A stretch of 64,000 nt of DNA from Roridomyces roridus (GCA_029378245.1 JARKIF010000012.1:1798001-1862000), one strand, 5' to 3'; positions 11,009 to 23,532 are shown, counted from the stretch's first letter. Numbers and translations: made by a program. Notes: generated by a model not told the origin, from the sequence alone.

Positions 11009-11440
11009 GCGGGCTGCGCTCCTCGTTGTCCGTTGTCCACCCTCGTTCGCTCGCAAGACGACTCCATCGGGCCTGGGCAAGCTCCTCAGCTTGCAGCTAC
11101 CTCCTCCCTCGTGGTCGGTCTACCGAGTCGGTGTCTGCAGAAGGAAATGCCACCCCGTTACCCTCGACGCGCACCTGTACGATGGACGGCATGATGTCGA
11201 GTTACACGCTGTCGGGCACGACCAGGCTGGTGTCTTTGGACCTGAATGGGAGGGCGGGCTGCGCTCCTCGTTCCCCGCCGTCCGACAGCCGGCTCTCCAG
11301 GCCATTTAGCTCACGGTCCACCCTCGCTCGCAGGACGACTCTGCCTTTGCGAGCTTCTTTGTTCGCAGCCTGCGATGTCTGTAGAAGAAGAAGAAAACCA
11401 CACCCCGCGCCCGCGCTTCTCGTCGCTAGCCGAGTGAGGC
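11005..11440 (+). repeat. Diverged tandem duplication after NLR-2 stop
   Basis: The segment from 11005 (GGGCTGCGCTCCTCGTT, then a TCCACCCTCG-TCGC-AGACGACTC pattern) recurs from about 11250. The block between them (11175-11240) again encodes T-x-T-M-D-G-M-M-S-S and LSGTT in another frame. This looks like a repeat-tail unit that expanded and then lost its frame. Confidence 0.6.
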
Positions 11441-11449
11441 GCGCCAGGC

Positions 11450-12245
11450 TCGAATCGTCTAGTATTTATTCATCCATCTGTACCCCACCACCACACCATT
11501 CGCATATGCATATGCATTGTACATCTACCATCCTTCGTCTTTTCACAACTACTTTTATGCTTATAATTCTGCTTACTTGCACGTTTTCGTGGAATCTATT
11601 TTATATGTTAACCTAACGCTCATTCTGCCTGCGATTCCTGCGATATCGAATGTTCGGCAAAGCTATTTTCTCAGCGCGTGGGGTGGTGCTGGACGAAACG
11701 GGATATTTGGAAAGTGCCAAGTACTTTAAACTGAGCACGCACCGCCTTGCTTCCGAGGAGCTGGCGGGCTGGGCGATGCGGTGCATGTTGTCCTCGTGTG
11801 CCCGTGCGTCTGTGCACTCGTGTATTTTGGGAGAGCGTAGCACGGCCCCGGAAGCTCCAAGCAGTGCGCGCATCTAATTCGACAAGCTCTAGAATGCTCG
11901 CACAGGAACAACTTGGAGAATCACCGCACAGATCCGCAGGCCCCGGGGGCCAGCGCAGGGCCACTGGTTGCTCACATCCTCGCATGGAGATGTAAGATTC
12001 CGTGCCATAGTCTCCTTCCCGGTGGTCTGCCACCGAAGAGTTCAGCCGTGTCAACGGTGCAGCTGCATTGCAGTTCTCTGCACGTTGGAGCAGTCCTCGG
12101 CGCTTCGGGATCGGCGATTTCATACCACGTTCATTGCATTGTCCCGAAAGTCGGGAACATTCATCCTGTTAGTCCCACGGAGGCTGTGCACGCGCCTTTC
12201 CATCTTTCCACCACCTTCCTGCGCTCTCTACGTGTGCCTCTCAGC
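11450..12245. other. Intergenic, no supported gene
   Basis: Only short overlapping open frames without recognisable motifs. The last part should contain the promoter of gene A. Confidence 0.55.
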
Positions 12246-14520
12246 ATGAGCCGCCGCCCCACCGTTCAAAGTCGAATGAATATCCACATCCATGGTTCGA
12301 GAGTGTGTTGGTTATCCACTCAGACTTGCTGATTTTTCCAAGGTGGCATCGGCGGACATGGTGGGCAAGGTGGACGACACGGTGGAGGAGGAGGAAACGG
12401 AGAAGGCCCTCACGTAATACTGAACCATGGCAAACTCACCGTGAACAAGTGGCAATCGTGCGTCCCTGGAAAGTTGGCCGCTGCGTCTCAGACTGAATGC
12501 CTTTATCCAAAAGTCCAAGGGTGAATCACCCCCGAAGCGGTGAGATTTTGTCGCTGCACAACGCTGCAATCCAGTGTTCATTTGCTACCTAGATTTCCGG
12601 TTGGTCAGGTTGGGCGATTTGAATCTGATCAAGGAATTCGAGAACGGGGATGTAGTGCGACTCACACGGGGGCGTCACTATGGCATCGGAGAATGCCATA
12701 CTGAGGTCATTGGAACGCGCACAGCCTATAGCGCACGCCTTTTTGGATATCAGGACCCTCTCACCGTGGTCAGTTATGAAGGGGCATTCGAAGAGGTATG
12801 CAATATATGATCCTATCGTGGACAATTTCTCAATTTCGACATGTAGGTCAAGGCCCAAATCTTGAGATCACAGAGATATCGGCACGCCTCCCCTCTTCCT
12901 GTTGATCTACTAAGGAGTCGTAACCTTGAAGCGCAGGCATCCACATTTGATGCAAGTCTTCGGAACTGTCGAGTGTTCCGGTTTCAATGCATTTATCTAC
13001 CATGACGGTGAGCCGGTCCTGAATGCCTTGTAGTACTTGATCCCAATCCCAATGGCCGGAAAGACATGATAACCATGGACCAAGTCAAGGCTATGCAGGC
13101 TCGGTCGCCCTTGGCTTCACAATATATCCTGTGGGAAATGGTGCAGTGATAAATACTTTGTCCGAAAGGACGGCTGAAATCTGTGAACCTGCAGAGGCGG
13201 CATATCGTGGTGAGTTTGGTTCTTATTCATGAACAGAAGACTGGTTGATCATCCTGAAGGATGCTCAAAATTATTGGGAGCAGATGACCGAGACTCCGGC
13301 TTGGAAATTACCGGCTACCGCATGGGTCCGCCCGTCTACGGGCAAGCTGTGCCTGGAAATCGGAGCTGGGGATGGACTGTTTTTCCAGCTAAGCCGTGGT
13401 TTACTGAGATCACGCACTGAACTGCCCTCTCTGAGACTCAATGACACTGACTTGGAGGCCCAACTATCAAATTCGCTTACATTCGACCAGTTTTTCTTCT
13501 TCCCCCTTCAACAGCCCTTGTACTTCAGTTACAACCCTCCTTCATCCATTCAAACCGTCATCTTTCCTCCTGCTCTGTGGAATTTCGGGGCCCAGGGACC
13601 ACAACAATTACCCAGAGATCCGTTTTCTGTTCAAGTGCCATCCAGTGAATATTGCGTGTCGTCGTGGGATTCTTACGACAACATAATTTCGGAACTCATG
13701 CCAAATGGATGCACACGGTGTGTTTGAATGTGTATTCTTTGATCCATTGCTTTCTCAGAGAAATGGCAGTATTGAATGCCCCAGCGTAGACCGGTTCGAG
13801 CTGTTCGTCCACATAGAAAATGGACATCTCAGCCACACCTGGATTTGTCAAGCAGACTATGTTCAAAAAAGATTCAGGCATGCATTTGGTGAGTGTCCCA
13901 CAAATTTGGGGTATACAGAACTGACGGCGTACCAAGGTTCCGCGGCAGATCTTTTGAATTTGGACCTGGTCACCGACATTAGGATCTCTTACATCCTCCA
14001 AACCCCGTGGGACGCGTTCACGTTACAGGGAACATTCATGGCAGATGCACCCGACGGTGCAGTCTACCTCTTCCTGTTCACACCGCACATTGTGATCCTA
14101 GGCGGTCAACAGCAAGTCATCATTCCCCCGGATTCCGAGAGATACTACTGGTCTCTTGATCCCGCCGGAATCGACCAGCTGTGGCCTGAGGCAGTAGAGA
14201 ACCTGGGTCTACCTGTCCTCGCATTTGAAATGCGTCTCTGGACGCTGGAGGTAGACACCGAACTTACTCGGTATTTCCATATGGCGAAAGGCTACGATCC
14301 CGATACTCAGGACCTCGCCAGCGCCATGGGATACCCCCTCATAGACGTCGAACCATTGATTGAGTCTGCGCGCGAGGTAAGTCTCTTCTCCATAGCATGC
14401 TTTGTTGGACTGATAATTCAATAGCTGTTGGCATTCAATAACTCCGCGGAAGAAGCTCAGGCGGAAGGCGAGGGGGCAGATGCGATCTCGATACCGGGCG
14501 CGTGGCGAAGTGGATTTTGA
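12246..14520 (+). CDS. Gene A: Gly-rich head plus kinase N-lobe-like protein
   Basis: Function unknown. The start exon (12246-12294) and the next (from 12343) encode NIHIHG followed by a GGxGGxGG run, as in gene B. A segment at about 12620-13007 resembles a kinase N-lobe: a strand SARLFGYQDPLTVVSYEG, a helix VKAQILRSQRYR, then HPHLMQVFGTVECSGFNAF; the usual beta3 lysine is not evident. Exons from there: 12847-12881, 12937-13007, 13064-13140, a 13-nt exon 13197-13209, 13237-13717, 13761-13888, 13937-14376 and 14425-14520. The intron at 12882-12936 starts with GC instead of GT. The C-terminal domain includes PDSERYYWSLDP and GYDPDTQDLA motifs shared with B and C. Between 12440 and 12620 the frame cannot be closed with good splice sites, so the gene may be damaged there. 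Confidence 0.75.
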
Positions 14521-14773
14521 ACCCAGAATGCTTCTTTTCTTGTCGCAAATTATTCTGGTATGAAATGTATTCTGGGCGACATTCTAAATCGGAGGATACT
14601 AGTACTTTTTTCACGCGAGCGCCTCGTATTCACGCGGTTCGGAAGCTTTGACGGTACCTCGTTCCTGGAAGCTTCTCAACTTCTCTTCGTTATCCTCGCC
14701 GGCTGCCAGCCAACTGCCAGCGCATCGACTCCCTCCCTCCCTCTCCCTAGGCAAGCCTCCTCTCTTATCCAGC

Positions 14774-15037
14774 ATGCTACTTCAAGCCATGTGAGCCTCT
14801 CATGATACACTGCGCCCTGGATCTCCTAACGCCACACACAATTCAGATCTATCCTCGCTCTGAGTGCCTGTTCCGCATTCGGAATCACAATCAACACCCC
14901 GACGGGCGCAGTTTCTGGAGGGCGGTTCAATATAACCTGGAATAGTACGGCGTCTGATTCGTGTGTCCACTTGGATCGTGTCCCGGGTTCCGGCTAACTG
15001 CATTCAATTTCAAGGGAGTTTTCAATCGAGCTTGTAC
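14774..15037 (+). pseudogene. Truncated Kre9-like gene copy
   Basis: ATG at 14774 with exon 14774-14790 and a second exon from 14847 encode a signal peptide and the start of a Kre9/Knh1-type domain (ITINTPTGAVSGGRFNITW). Homology to the complete gene at 22705-23532 stops abruptly after the third-exon segment ending near 15037, and a hAT-like element begins 23 bp later. The copy was carried here with the 3' end of gene A and lacks the rest of its domain and its GPI signal. Confidence 0.8.
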
Positions 15038-15060
15038 TTGGACTGATGTTGAGCCCAGAG

Positions 15061-16413
15061 TAGTGTGTAGCACGAATATATATTCGCGAATATGAATTAC
15101 CTTGCTTGCCAAGGTTTACTCCCCTGCCCGAAATTAATACTTGCGATCAAATCGGAAATCAAAGCTGATGTAACAAATCAATCAACAGGAACCTTTCAAG
15201 TCGGCCGATGCTAGCCGAGCCGCATCACGGATTCATGCGCCCGAGCAGTCAGCTCAACAGTTAAGTACCTTGCCGGCCGGGTCACGGGTGAGGGCAGTGG
15301 ACTATTTCTCATCGGCACATATACTGCCAGCGGCCAAACTCGGCAAGTCTGAATTTGCAAGTTAGCTGCTGCAGTGCTGCACGCCGGCACTGTACATTGT
15401 AAGTATTGATCGCATGAGTCGGCCGTACAAAAGGTGGATCGTGAATCAAACCACCATGGTGGTGACTGTCAGGCGCCCGCACTGGCATCATCGCGGATCA
15501 ACGGTCTCCACTAGTGATCATCTCTGGGTCAGAAGCCTGGAGATGCCGTCGGGGAGTCGTGAAAGCAAAGCATCCTGAAGATCACGGAATTGTCAATGTA
15601 AACGGTCGGCAATCTGTGCTTGAGTCTGAACAGTCTTGGAACAGTCCATGAAATTTCATTGTAAAGCCAAGTAGGTATGGGACCACATGAATTTTGGCTG
15701 AGACTTGTCGCAAGTCTGTATTGCCAGTATTGGGAAGGTTCGATTCAAAGAATATCCGCGGCTATTTTTGATGCAAGCAAGGTTTTAGCTGGCAAAGCCA
15801 GCGCTTCCGAGTATTCGTCAAACTTTGAAAACTGATATTCGCATTTGCACGAATATTGATGGCGAATATTCGTGTATTAGTAAGCAATATTCGCGAATAT
15901 TCGTGAGTGGCGATTATTCAGATTCAGCACCTCTGAATACTCATTTAAAGTGGGTGGTTGCAAGCTATTTGCAGGTAAGTGCTATATCAGCTTCAGGCAG
16001 CAGTGTGGGTAGTCTGAGATGTTCTTCCAGCAAGTGCCCAGTGGTGGTAGCTCACAATGGGAATCAAATCTTGACAGATTGACAGAAGGGCATGCCAAAA
16101 TAGACAGATCACTGGGTAAGTGTCATTGTGCATGAAATATGCTATTGACTGATGTGTGTGTACAAGTAACAAGCCGATTTGGCCAGTGATGCCGAGTGAT
16201 ACCGACGGATCAATCTTCCAAATTGAGCTCTGATATCACGTTGATCAAGTCAGGATTAGCCGACGAATATTCGTGAATATCGACTTTTCCAAAATGTGAT
16301 ATTCGCATTCGCGCGAATAGCACAGCCACAGCCATTCACGAGTACAAATATTCGTTATTCGTGAATACACAGCCACGAATATTCGTGACATTCGCCATTC
16401 GTGCTACACCCTA
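15061..16413. mobile_element. Non-autonomous hAT-like DNA transposon
   Basis: The element begins TAGTGTGTAGCACGAAT and ends with the inverse of TAGGGTGTAGCACGAAT. It is flanked by an exact 8-bp duplication, GCCCAGAG (15053-15060 and 16414-16421). TAG-type ends with 8-bp duplication are the hAT hallmark. Both subterminal regions are full of the palindrome-like motif GCGAATATTCGTG, as expected for transposase-binding sites. No transposase frame is present in the 1353 bp. Confidence 0.88.
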
Positions 16414-16421
16414 GCCCAGAG

Positions 16422-17051
16422 ACAGTCAGTGTGGTGGATACTTAAGAGTACTGTACGGGTTGAAGGGTAGTTACCTGAATATGACCGACGGGCTCACTCC
16501 AAAACATGTAGGAGTTGTGGATACCTGCTCTACCAATGGGATACACCAATTAAACAAGTTCTTAACCGTTGTACGATTGTCAGCCGTTCGAACCTTGGTG
16601 CAAGTGCAATTCGGAGATTCGGAAGTTCACGGGATGATCGGCAGGTCGGCCGAAAAGCCTGAAACATGAGTAGACTGCCGAAGCGGGTCCGAAGGGAGTG
16701 ATGTAGTTGTCATCAGCCGTCGGAACAAGGAGGATCCGGGTCAGATACTAGTCTTCGAATTGGTATCTGCTGGTATCTGGGACAAGTAGTCGGAAATATG
16801 GGTATCGTTCTGGACCTACAACCTATGGGTGTACGTCTGGAGGGTATACCACCAAGGGAGAGGTCGGATATGACTTCACTAAAAACAGTCGAGTCATGGA
16901 TCAGTGTTGGAGTCACGGATCGCCAGGTCCACCACGCGGAATCATGGCTTGGCACACCGGCCGTTCACGATGCCGGTTCTAATCAACCAATCAGGGTGTT
17001 TTCATTCCAGATACCAAGGACATTTCTAATTATTGCGCCATCTGTTTGTAC
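16422..17051. other. Gene-poor interval
   Basis: No coding region supported between the hAT-like element and the 17-kb direct repeats. Confidence 0.5.
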
Positions 17052-17484
17052 TATCATATGATTCTCGGACCTGTATAAAGTAAATAGAGTGCTACCCCAA
17101 AAGGCAGCGGATACTTCCCCCACTAGCAAGCTACCAGCTGTGATCAAGGGTTTTGTCCGAGGCTTTCGACGGTGCATTGCATAGTTCAGCAATCGCTATT
17201 GAAAATCTAAACATTTGTTTGTTGGTTATTGTGGATTTATTGGAGCCGGAACCGGAGTTGCGTCGAGTGGTCCGGAGTTGGTGAAAATGGAACGGGACGT
17301 AACAATCATATGATTCTCGGACCTGTATAAAGTAAATAGAGTGCTACCCCAAAAGGCAGCGGATACTTCCCCCACTAGCAAGCTACCAGCTGCGATCAAG
17401 GGTTTTGTCCGAGGCTTTCGACGGTGCATTGCATAGTTCAGCAATCGCTATTGAAAATCTAAACATTTTTTTGTTGGTTATTGT
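17052..17484. repeat. 180-bp direct repeat flanking an LTR remnant
   Basis: The sequences 17052-17231 and 17306-17484 are nearly identical (a C/T change near the middle and length change in a T run) and each holds a TATAAAG box. The 75-bp spacer (about 17226-17305) is a minus-strand match to the first bases of the solo LTR at 33365, ending exactly at its terminus (GGGACGTAACA). A tandem duplication that involved an LTR fragment is the simplest reading. Confidence 0.75.
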
Positions 17485-20136
17485 GTGTGTCTTGAGTGTG
17501 AATCAGTGTGTTGGAACCAGTATCTGTTGGATTGTGCTGTATCGTGTGTCTGTCAAGGGTTATTTGTGTGTTCAGAGTTGTGAAGTGTTGGAATCTACGA
17601 AATCCGTGTTGTATCGGTCGCTGTCGTCTTCGGATACCAGTGTAAAAGCGATCGAGAGACCCAAATACCTCCTTTATTGCAAAATCCCGGCTTTAGCCAA
17701 ACCTGCTTTTATGGGCCATTGCTAGCGCATGGCAATCCGAGTCTGGGGGTGTGGACACCGGAAGGGAAGGCCCGAGATATTGTAGCCGTGAGAAGAGTGC
17801 ATTCCAATGAGGCAATCAAGTCCAAGGGGCAATAATCAATTTCGAATGACGAGAACACAATGCACACGAAGACAGAGAAATTTGAGAGTCCAGCAGCACA
17901 TTGATGGAGAGATCTTAGCAAGTTCAGGAATACAGTGAGTCGGAGTCAGCCAGTCTCCAGATTGGAAAAGCCAAGGGAAAGCGCAAACTCGTTGCCCGGA
18001 GAGTCACAGAAACGGACATTGGGAATCGGGAATCGGATGTGTGGTGGTCTGAAGCAAGAGGCGCGCAGCCGCTGTCAACGGAGCTGTCAACGGCTGGAGG
18101 TGGAGCTGGCGGGTTGCCGTCTCGCTGCCGTTAACCGTCGGTGAGATCGCAACCCATCGGCTGGAGAGAAGCCAAGAGATCCATGTTCAAGGCTTACTAA
18201 AAGCAAGTTAGTAGCCAAAGATGTCATCGAAGAAAAATGGGACCCCACTTTGGCGGAAAACGGGCCGATAAAGCCGAGCTTAAAAATAAATTTTTAAGAC
18301 TCGGAACCCAAACCATCTTTTGTGATTAGCTGTGAAGCTTTACCATCTACAAAACACTTTAGAATCGTCATTCTTGGTTCACATCAAGGATCTCTATTCG
18401 CAATACCTTGTTTCAACATCGTATCCGAGACTATATCACCCAATTCCCTACAACCTTTACAAAGCCCTGTACTAGGGACTTATACTCGCCACATTCCCGC
18501 TATTCAATAGTTGTCACTCGCCCCGGAGCTTCGTGATTGGGTTAGTTGGATATAGATTCATCTGTATCTCGACTCATCTGGTTAGATCTTCGAGTGTTGT
18601 CGATTTCTATAGTAGGTTTAGAGCACATACATCAACGGGTTACCTGCGGGTTGGTGGCTGAGATGGTGGCAGTTTGGTGCTGAGGGCAATTTTTTGGTTG
18701 AATTCATATGCTTTGATGCTCAACAGGGTGAATTGAACATGCTTACAGTTTGAAAACCCCATGCTCGGTGTCAAAACGGCACATTCGCCGGCCTGGCGGC
18801 TTACCCGCGGGTCACGGGTACCCAGATCGGCTACCCGTACCCGTGCCGATGCCTATCTCTGGACGTGTCTAAGCGCAAGCACTTCACAGCAACTTCACAG
18901 CCTACTCCCCATTATTGACTGATAGGCAACTCGGCGAGGACGCGCGTTCTTGAGTTCAGCTGTCCTCCACAGCATTATTTCCCAACAAGGATCTTCTCGG
19001 AGGTGCAGGCGACGCGTATGCTTTCGGCAGTTTTCTCATATAAACTTGCCCTGAATTGATTCCCACCCACCCACCATCCATCCAGGCCTCCTCTGAATCC
19101 CCGTCTCGGTCCTTGATATTGAAGATGCCGCGCACTCCACGACCGCTGCTGGTTTCAATTCTCTGCTGTTGACTGGGTTCCTCCACCTACCGTGCGAACG
19201 GTGCTCTCGAAGACTGCCAAATGTTTCAATGAAGCTGCCAAATATGCGCCGATCGTTTTGGACGCCTCAACTCTCTCTGATCTCATCCGCAACTCCGATT
19301 CATCAAGGTCTGGCATTCTTCTCGCTCTCGTGATCGTTCCATGCCCCTACATATATCGGTCAACTGTCTCATTGTAAGTATCTCATCTTTCGTCTGTTCG
19401 CAACTTGGGCTGTTCAAGTGTGATACATCCTCCGGCAACCCTTACCGCTTGCGCGGGTGCTCTGCACTTATCGTACGCCACTTTCTCTCTCTCTCTCGCA
19501 ACACCTTATGCTTCCTTCGTTTTACCTCACACAGATATAATATATTTGGCCGGAAATGTAGGTACTTTTATGCTGCATACACTACATCGTGATTGAACAA
19601 TAAAATATGCTTGATTTACTGCCGGAGCGAAGCGGAGGCTTGCCTTGACCCATTCAATACAGATGCTACAGATTGACACATGGCAACCGCGGTCGGCTAC
19701 ATGGCGCCACCCCAAGGGGTACTTTGCGATTCTGCTACAGCGGCTACATGGCTCACATATCAACATGTAGTGGTATCATTTATTGCTGATGCTCTCGATT
19801 GGCCATCGAGGATGATCGCCATTTTCTGTGTTATTGCCGCGAATCGAATAGCCATTTTCACCGAACGGGATCTGGGCCACTGGCAACCAGGCTGTGCGCT
19901 GCGCAGCTTCGCCTCGGAGATTGCTGTCACTTCCTCCGTCTTTGAATCTTTCTTCGTGCGTTCCAGATCCGCTTCGTGTGTTCCGATCGGGCTCGACGCT
20001 TGGTAGTCATGCATATCGCTGGAAATGCCAGCATTTAGGTCAGTCGAGGCTGTTCGTAGCTGTGCACGCGCGCCTCGTTCTGACCACCATCTTCCCCGTT
20101 CTCTCAAACTGTGCTCTCAACGTGTTCGCCGCAACC
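17485..20136. other. Gene-poor interval before gene B
   Basis: I find no supportable gene here. A GC-rich stretch at about 18786-18850 repeats ACGGGTA/TACCCGT and on the minus strand starts TAGGCATCGGCACGGG, reminiscent of a hAT end, but I found no partner. The interval from 19680 should contain the gene B promoter. Confidence 0.5.
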
Positions 20137-22441
20137 ATGAACCGCGGCCGCACCGTTCAAAATCAGCCGACTAATATCCACATCCATGGTGCGAGGCTAT
20201 TGGATGCTCGATCAGAGTCGCTGACTGTCTCCAGGGGGCGTCGGTGGACGTGGTGGGCAAGGCGGACGACTTGGTGGGACTGGGGGCGATGCAGAGGGAC
20301 CGAGGGTAAATCTCAATCAGGTGACCATCCGACGTGCAACATTCGCTGTCAACGAACCAGTGTATGTTCTTCTTCTGTCTTCCTGGGCCATTTACTCAAC
20401 GCTTTCCTTCAGAGCCGCGAGGAGGGAAGAATGGGAAGACGGTCAGATACTTATGCACCATCTTCGATCTGGACTGAGTTGTTCCACAGATTTCACCCGT
20501 ATCCGCAAGGGTGATTTGATTCTGGGCGAGGAAATCCAAACACAGGGAATCGTCATGCCCTGCCCGATCGCGGGAGAGAGCGACCAAGTTGGTGAGGTCG
20601 TTCTAATGCGACGGATACATCGGGCACGAATTGTCGGATATCAAGAACGCATGACTGCCGTCGTTTTTGAGTCTAATACAGCCTTCCGAGAGGTGTGATT
20701 TGCTTCACGGTGCAACCGTCTGTGTACTTACTACTGTAGATCAGGGATGCTGTTTTGAAAGCCCAGGAATATCGGTAGGCCCCAGTTTATCCAGGCGCCT
20801 GTGAACTCAACACACTTAGATATCCGTGTCTGGCTCAGCTATTTGGGATTACTTCGTCTGTCGGCCTCAACGCTTTCATCTACCACGAAGGTATCTTTGT
20901 TGGAACTTGATGTCCAGTATCTCAGCTCATCCATCTGAAGACATCATGACGATCACCCAAGTTATGACAATGCAGGCTGGATCCTCCGTGGTATTACGGT
21001 ATATTCGTTTTGAAATGGTGCGCACAAAGTATTTCCAGGGTTAGATTTAACCCTCATGTTTCGGTCAGGGGAGGCAGATTGAGGTGAGCGAGTGTTCCAT
21101 GCATTTGACCGGCGGACCTCAACATCCTGAAGAACGCGAATAATTATTGGGAGACGACCACCCAGAAATCCCTGACGTGGTTCAATAGCCAATGCACAGC
21201 GTGGGTCCGAACCACCACGGGACAAGTATGTTTGGCCTTCGGCGATGGCGATGAGACCTCCCAGGAAATCATGCGAAATCAGCTGGGCTGGTATCGGTCC
21301 CCGGAATTGCCCGCTCTCAAGGTCACAGACAGGGGACTTGAGGCAACACTTATAGCGACTCTCACACCGGCGCAAGCTTTCACGATCATGAACCCTTTCT
21401 TCGAGCAACTTCCTCAGAGTCATTTCCCACCACAGATCCATCTACCATCCATTTGGATGCAAGGACTGGACCAGTCGTCCGAATGGCACCAGATATCACA
21501 GAATCCCTTTCCCGCCCCGTCCTTGCACAGTTGTGATTACCAAACGAAATGTTGGTCCACCAAACGGGGTCGGACAAATAGCGAGCGTATGCCCAATGGT
21601 TGGACACGGTGTGCACCTCATCTTATTTTCTACCCCGAATATTCTGTCTGACCAAATAATAGCTTCAAATGCCAAACGGGCGAATCCTTTCCGTTCTCAT
21701 CGGCCCTAGCCACGGTCTCAGTCAAGGAACGTTCGCAGAAGATTGGGATCTGGTGGTATGCTCAACGCAATCATATACACAAGCAGCTGCGACGTGCGGT
21801 CGGTGAGTTGATCCGCTTTACTGCGTTACAACATCGGTCACGGCAATTTTGTGCAGGGAAAGAAGAGTTAAACATGCAGCTAACCATGTCGTTGTCCTTG
21901 AGATGCCGTATGGAACATGCATGGAATTCGTTCCGAGGCGCGTCTAGGATCGCAGCTGAAACGGGCCGGGATCACATCTACCTCTTCCTCTATTCGCCTT
22001 TCGACAGTGAATTCGTGGTGGCAAATCCCCCAGATTCCGGGAGATACTACTGGACATTTGATCGTGATGGAGGTCAGCGCCTCACGGAGCAGGAGGTGGA
22101 AACCATGGGCTTGCCTAGACCTGTGTTCGAGTCTATGCGCCCAAGGGTGATAGGTTTGTTGGATGAGGAGGAGAACAAGATTCTCCGAAGCGTCATTTCT
22201 GCCAGAGGGTTCGATCCTGATACCCAGGACCTCGCCGTCACCATGGGATATCCTCTCATAGATGTCGAACCATTGATTGAGTCTGCGCGCGAGGCAAGTG
22301 TCTTCTTCTGTCATGACATGCCTTATTGGACTGATAATTCAATAGCTGTTCGGATTCAACAACTCCGCGGAAGAAGCTCAGGCGGAAGGCGAAGGGGAAG
22401 ATGCAATCTCCATGCCGGGCGCGTGGCGAAGTGGATTTTGA
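20137..22441 (+). CDS. Gene B: Gly-rich head plus kinase N-lobe-like protein
   Basis: Function unknown; this is the best-preserved family member. Exons 20137-20188, 20235-20361, 20413-20692, 20740-20774, 20820-20890, 20941-21017, 21078-21083 (6 nt, least certain), 21133-21608, 21663-21802, 21857-22293 and 22346-22441 sum to a closed 598-residue frame. The head reads NIHIHG plus GGVGGRGGQGGRLGG. A kinase N-lobe-like segment follows: RIHRARIVGYQERMTAVVFE, a helix IRDAVLKAQEYR, and YPCLAQLFGITSSVGLNAF. The beta3 lysine seems to be missing, so a pseudokinase is possible. A middle domain with W..S.CTAWVR.TTGQVC and a C-terminal domain with PDSGRYYW and GFDPDTQDLA complete it. The last intron (22294-22345) has a GC donor in perfect GC-AG context (GAG|GCAAGT). 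No signal peptide or membrane helix is seen, so it is probably intracellular. Confidence 0.85.
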
Positions 22442-22704
22442 ACCCACAGTACTGGTGCTTCTTTTCTTATCGAATCTTATTCTGGTATCAAATGTATTCT
22501 GGGCGACATTCTAAATCGGAGGATAGTGTTTTCACGCGAGCGCCTCGTATTCACGCGGTTCGGAAGCTTTGACGGTACCTCGTTCCTGGAAGCTTCTCAA
22601 CTTCTCTTCGTTATCCTCGCTGCCTGCCAGCCAACTGCCAGCGCATCGACTCCCTCCCTCCCTCCCTCTCCCTCTCCCTAGGCCAGCCTCCTCTCATAGT
22701 GAGC

Positions 22705-23532
22705 ATGCGCCTGCAAGCCGTGTGAGCCTCTCATACTATACTGCGCCTGGGACTTCCTAACGCGACAATTCAGATCTATCCTCGCTCTAAGTGCCTGTTC
22801 CGCACTCGGACTCACCATCAACACCCCGACGGGCGCAGTTTCTGGAGGGAGGTTCAATATAACGTGGAATAGCACGGCGTCTGATTCGTGTGTCCCCCCG
22901 CGTCGTGTCCCGGGTTCCGGCTAACTGCATTCAATTTCAAGGGAGTTTTCAATAGAGCTTGTACACCAGTCGTTTGTTCGTTCGATCTAATCCGCTTGGA
23001 CGAGGCAGAAAGCTGAATGAGTGGGTAGAACAGCGCTTTGGCGATCGCCGATGGTGTGAACCCCGTGGATGAAAACATTACGGTGTCAATTGGGCCTGTT
23101 CCTCCTGGGTACGTCCGCTGCATATGTAGCCCTTCCTCAAAATTTATAATGCCGAATATAAAGCGACGGCTACGCGCTCGAATTCGTCAACGTTACCAAC
23201 ATTAACCAGGTCTTTGCTATCAGCGGAGACTTCATTATTGCAGCTGCCCCAAATGCTACTAGCACCAGCAGCAGCGGGAAGGGCACGTCGACTGCTTCGT
23301 CGTGAGTTATATTGAAACTCCGTCGCCATCCTCTTTTTGTAACGAATTGTTTAGGGCACCCAGCTCCATCTCAAGCTCCCTGATGCCGACGACTTCGACC
23401 AACTCACACGCGAGCGTCATGCCCTCGCCCTCCCCGTCCCCGTCATCATTCGGTGCGAAAGCCCGCTCGCCTGAGCTCTCCTTCCTCGGTACCGTCGTTC
23501 TGGCATCTTTCGGCTGGATTATTTGTCTGTGA
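22705..23532 (+). CDS. Kre9/Knh1-like GPI-anchored cell-wall protein
   Basis: Six exons (22705-22721, 22774-22887, 22942-22960, 23029-23108, 23164-23301, 23355-23532) encode 181 residues. A signal peptide (MRLQAVSILALSACSALG) is followed by a single beta-sandwich domain of the Kre9/Knh1-like N-terminal type (LTINTPTGAVSGGRFNITW ... DGYALEFVNVTNINQVFAIS). A Ser/Thr/Pro-rich stalk comes next, then a hydrophobic tail (ELSFLGTVVLASFGWIICL) after a KAR spacer, which fits a GPI attachment signal. It would sit on the plasma membrane or in the wall. It starts 264 bp after gene B, and its first exons are duplicated in truncated form after gene A. Confidence 0.85.

Noticed and set aside
9925..11067. 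Long 380-codon minus-strand frame over NLR-2
   Set aside because: It is the antisense of the P-loop and Ser/Thr-repeat coding exon and has no features of its own.
15824..16413. Clusters of GCGAATATTCGTG as a CRISPR-like or satellite array
   Set aside because: Spacing is irregular and the motifs sit inside the hAT-like element near its ends; they are better read as subterminal transposase sites.
18774..18868. A second hAT-like element ending near 18850 (TAGGCATCGGCACGGG on the minus strand)
   Set aside because: No matching opposite end or 8-bp duplication could be found.
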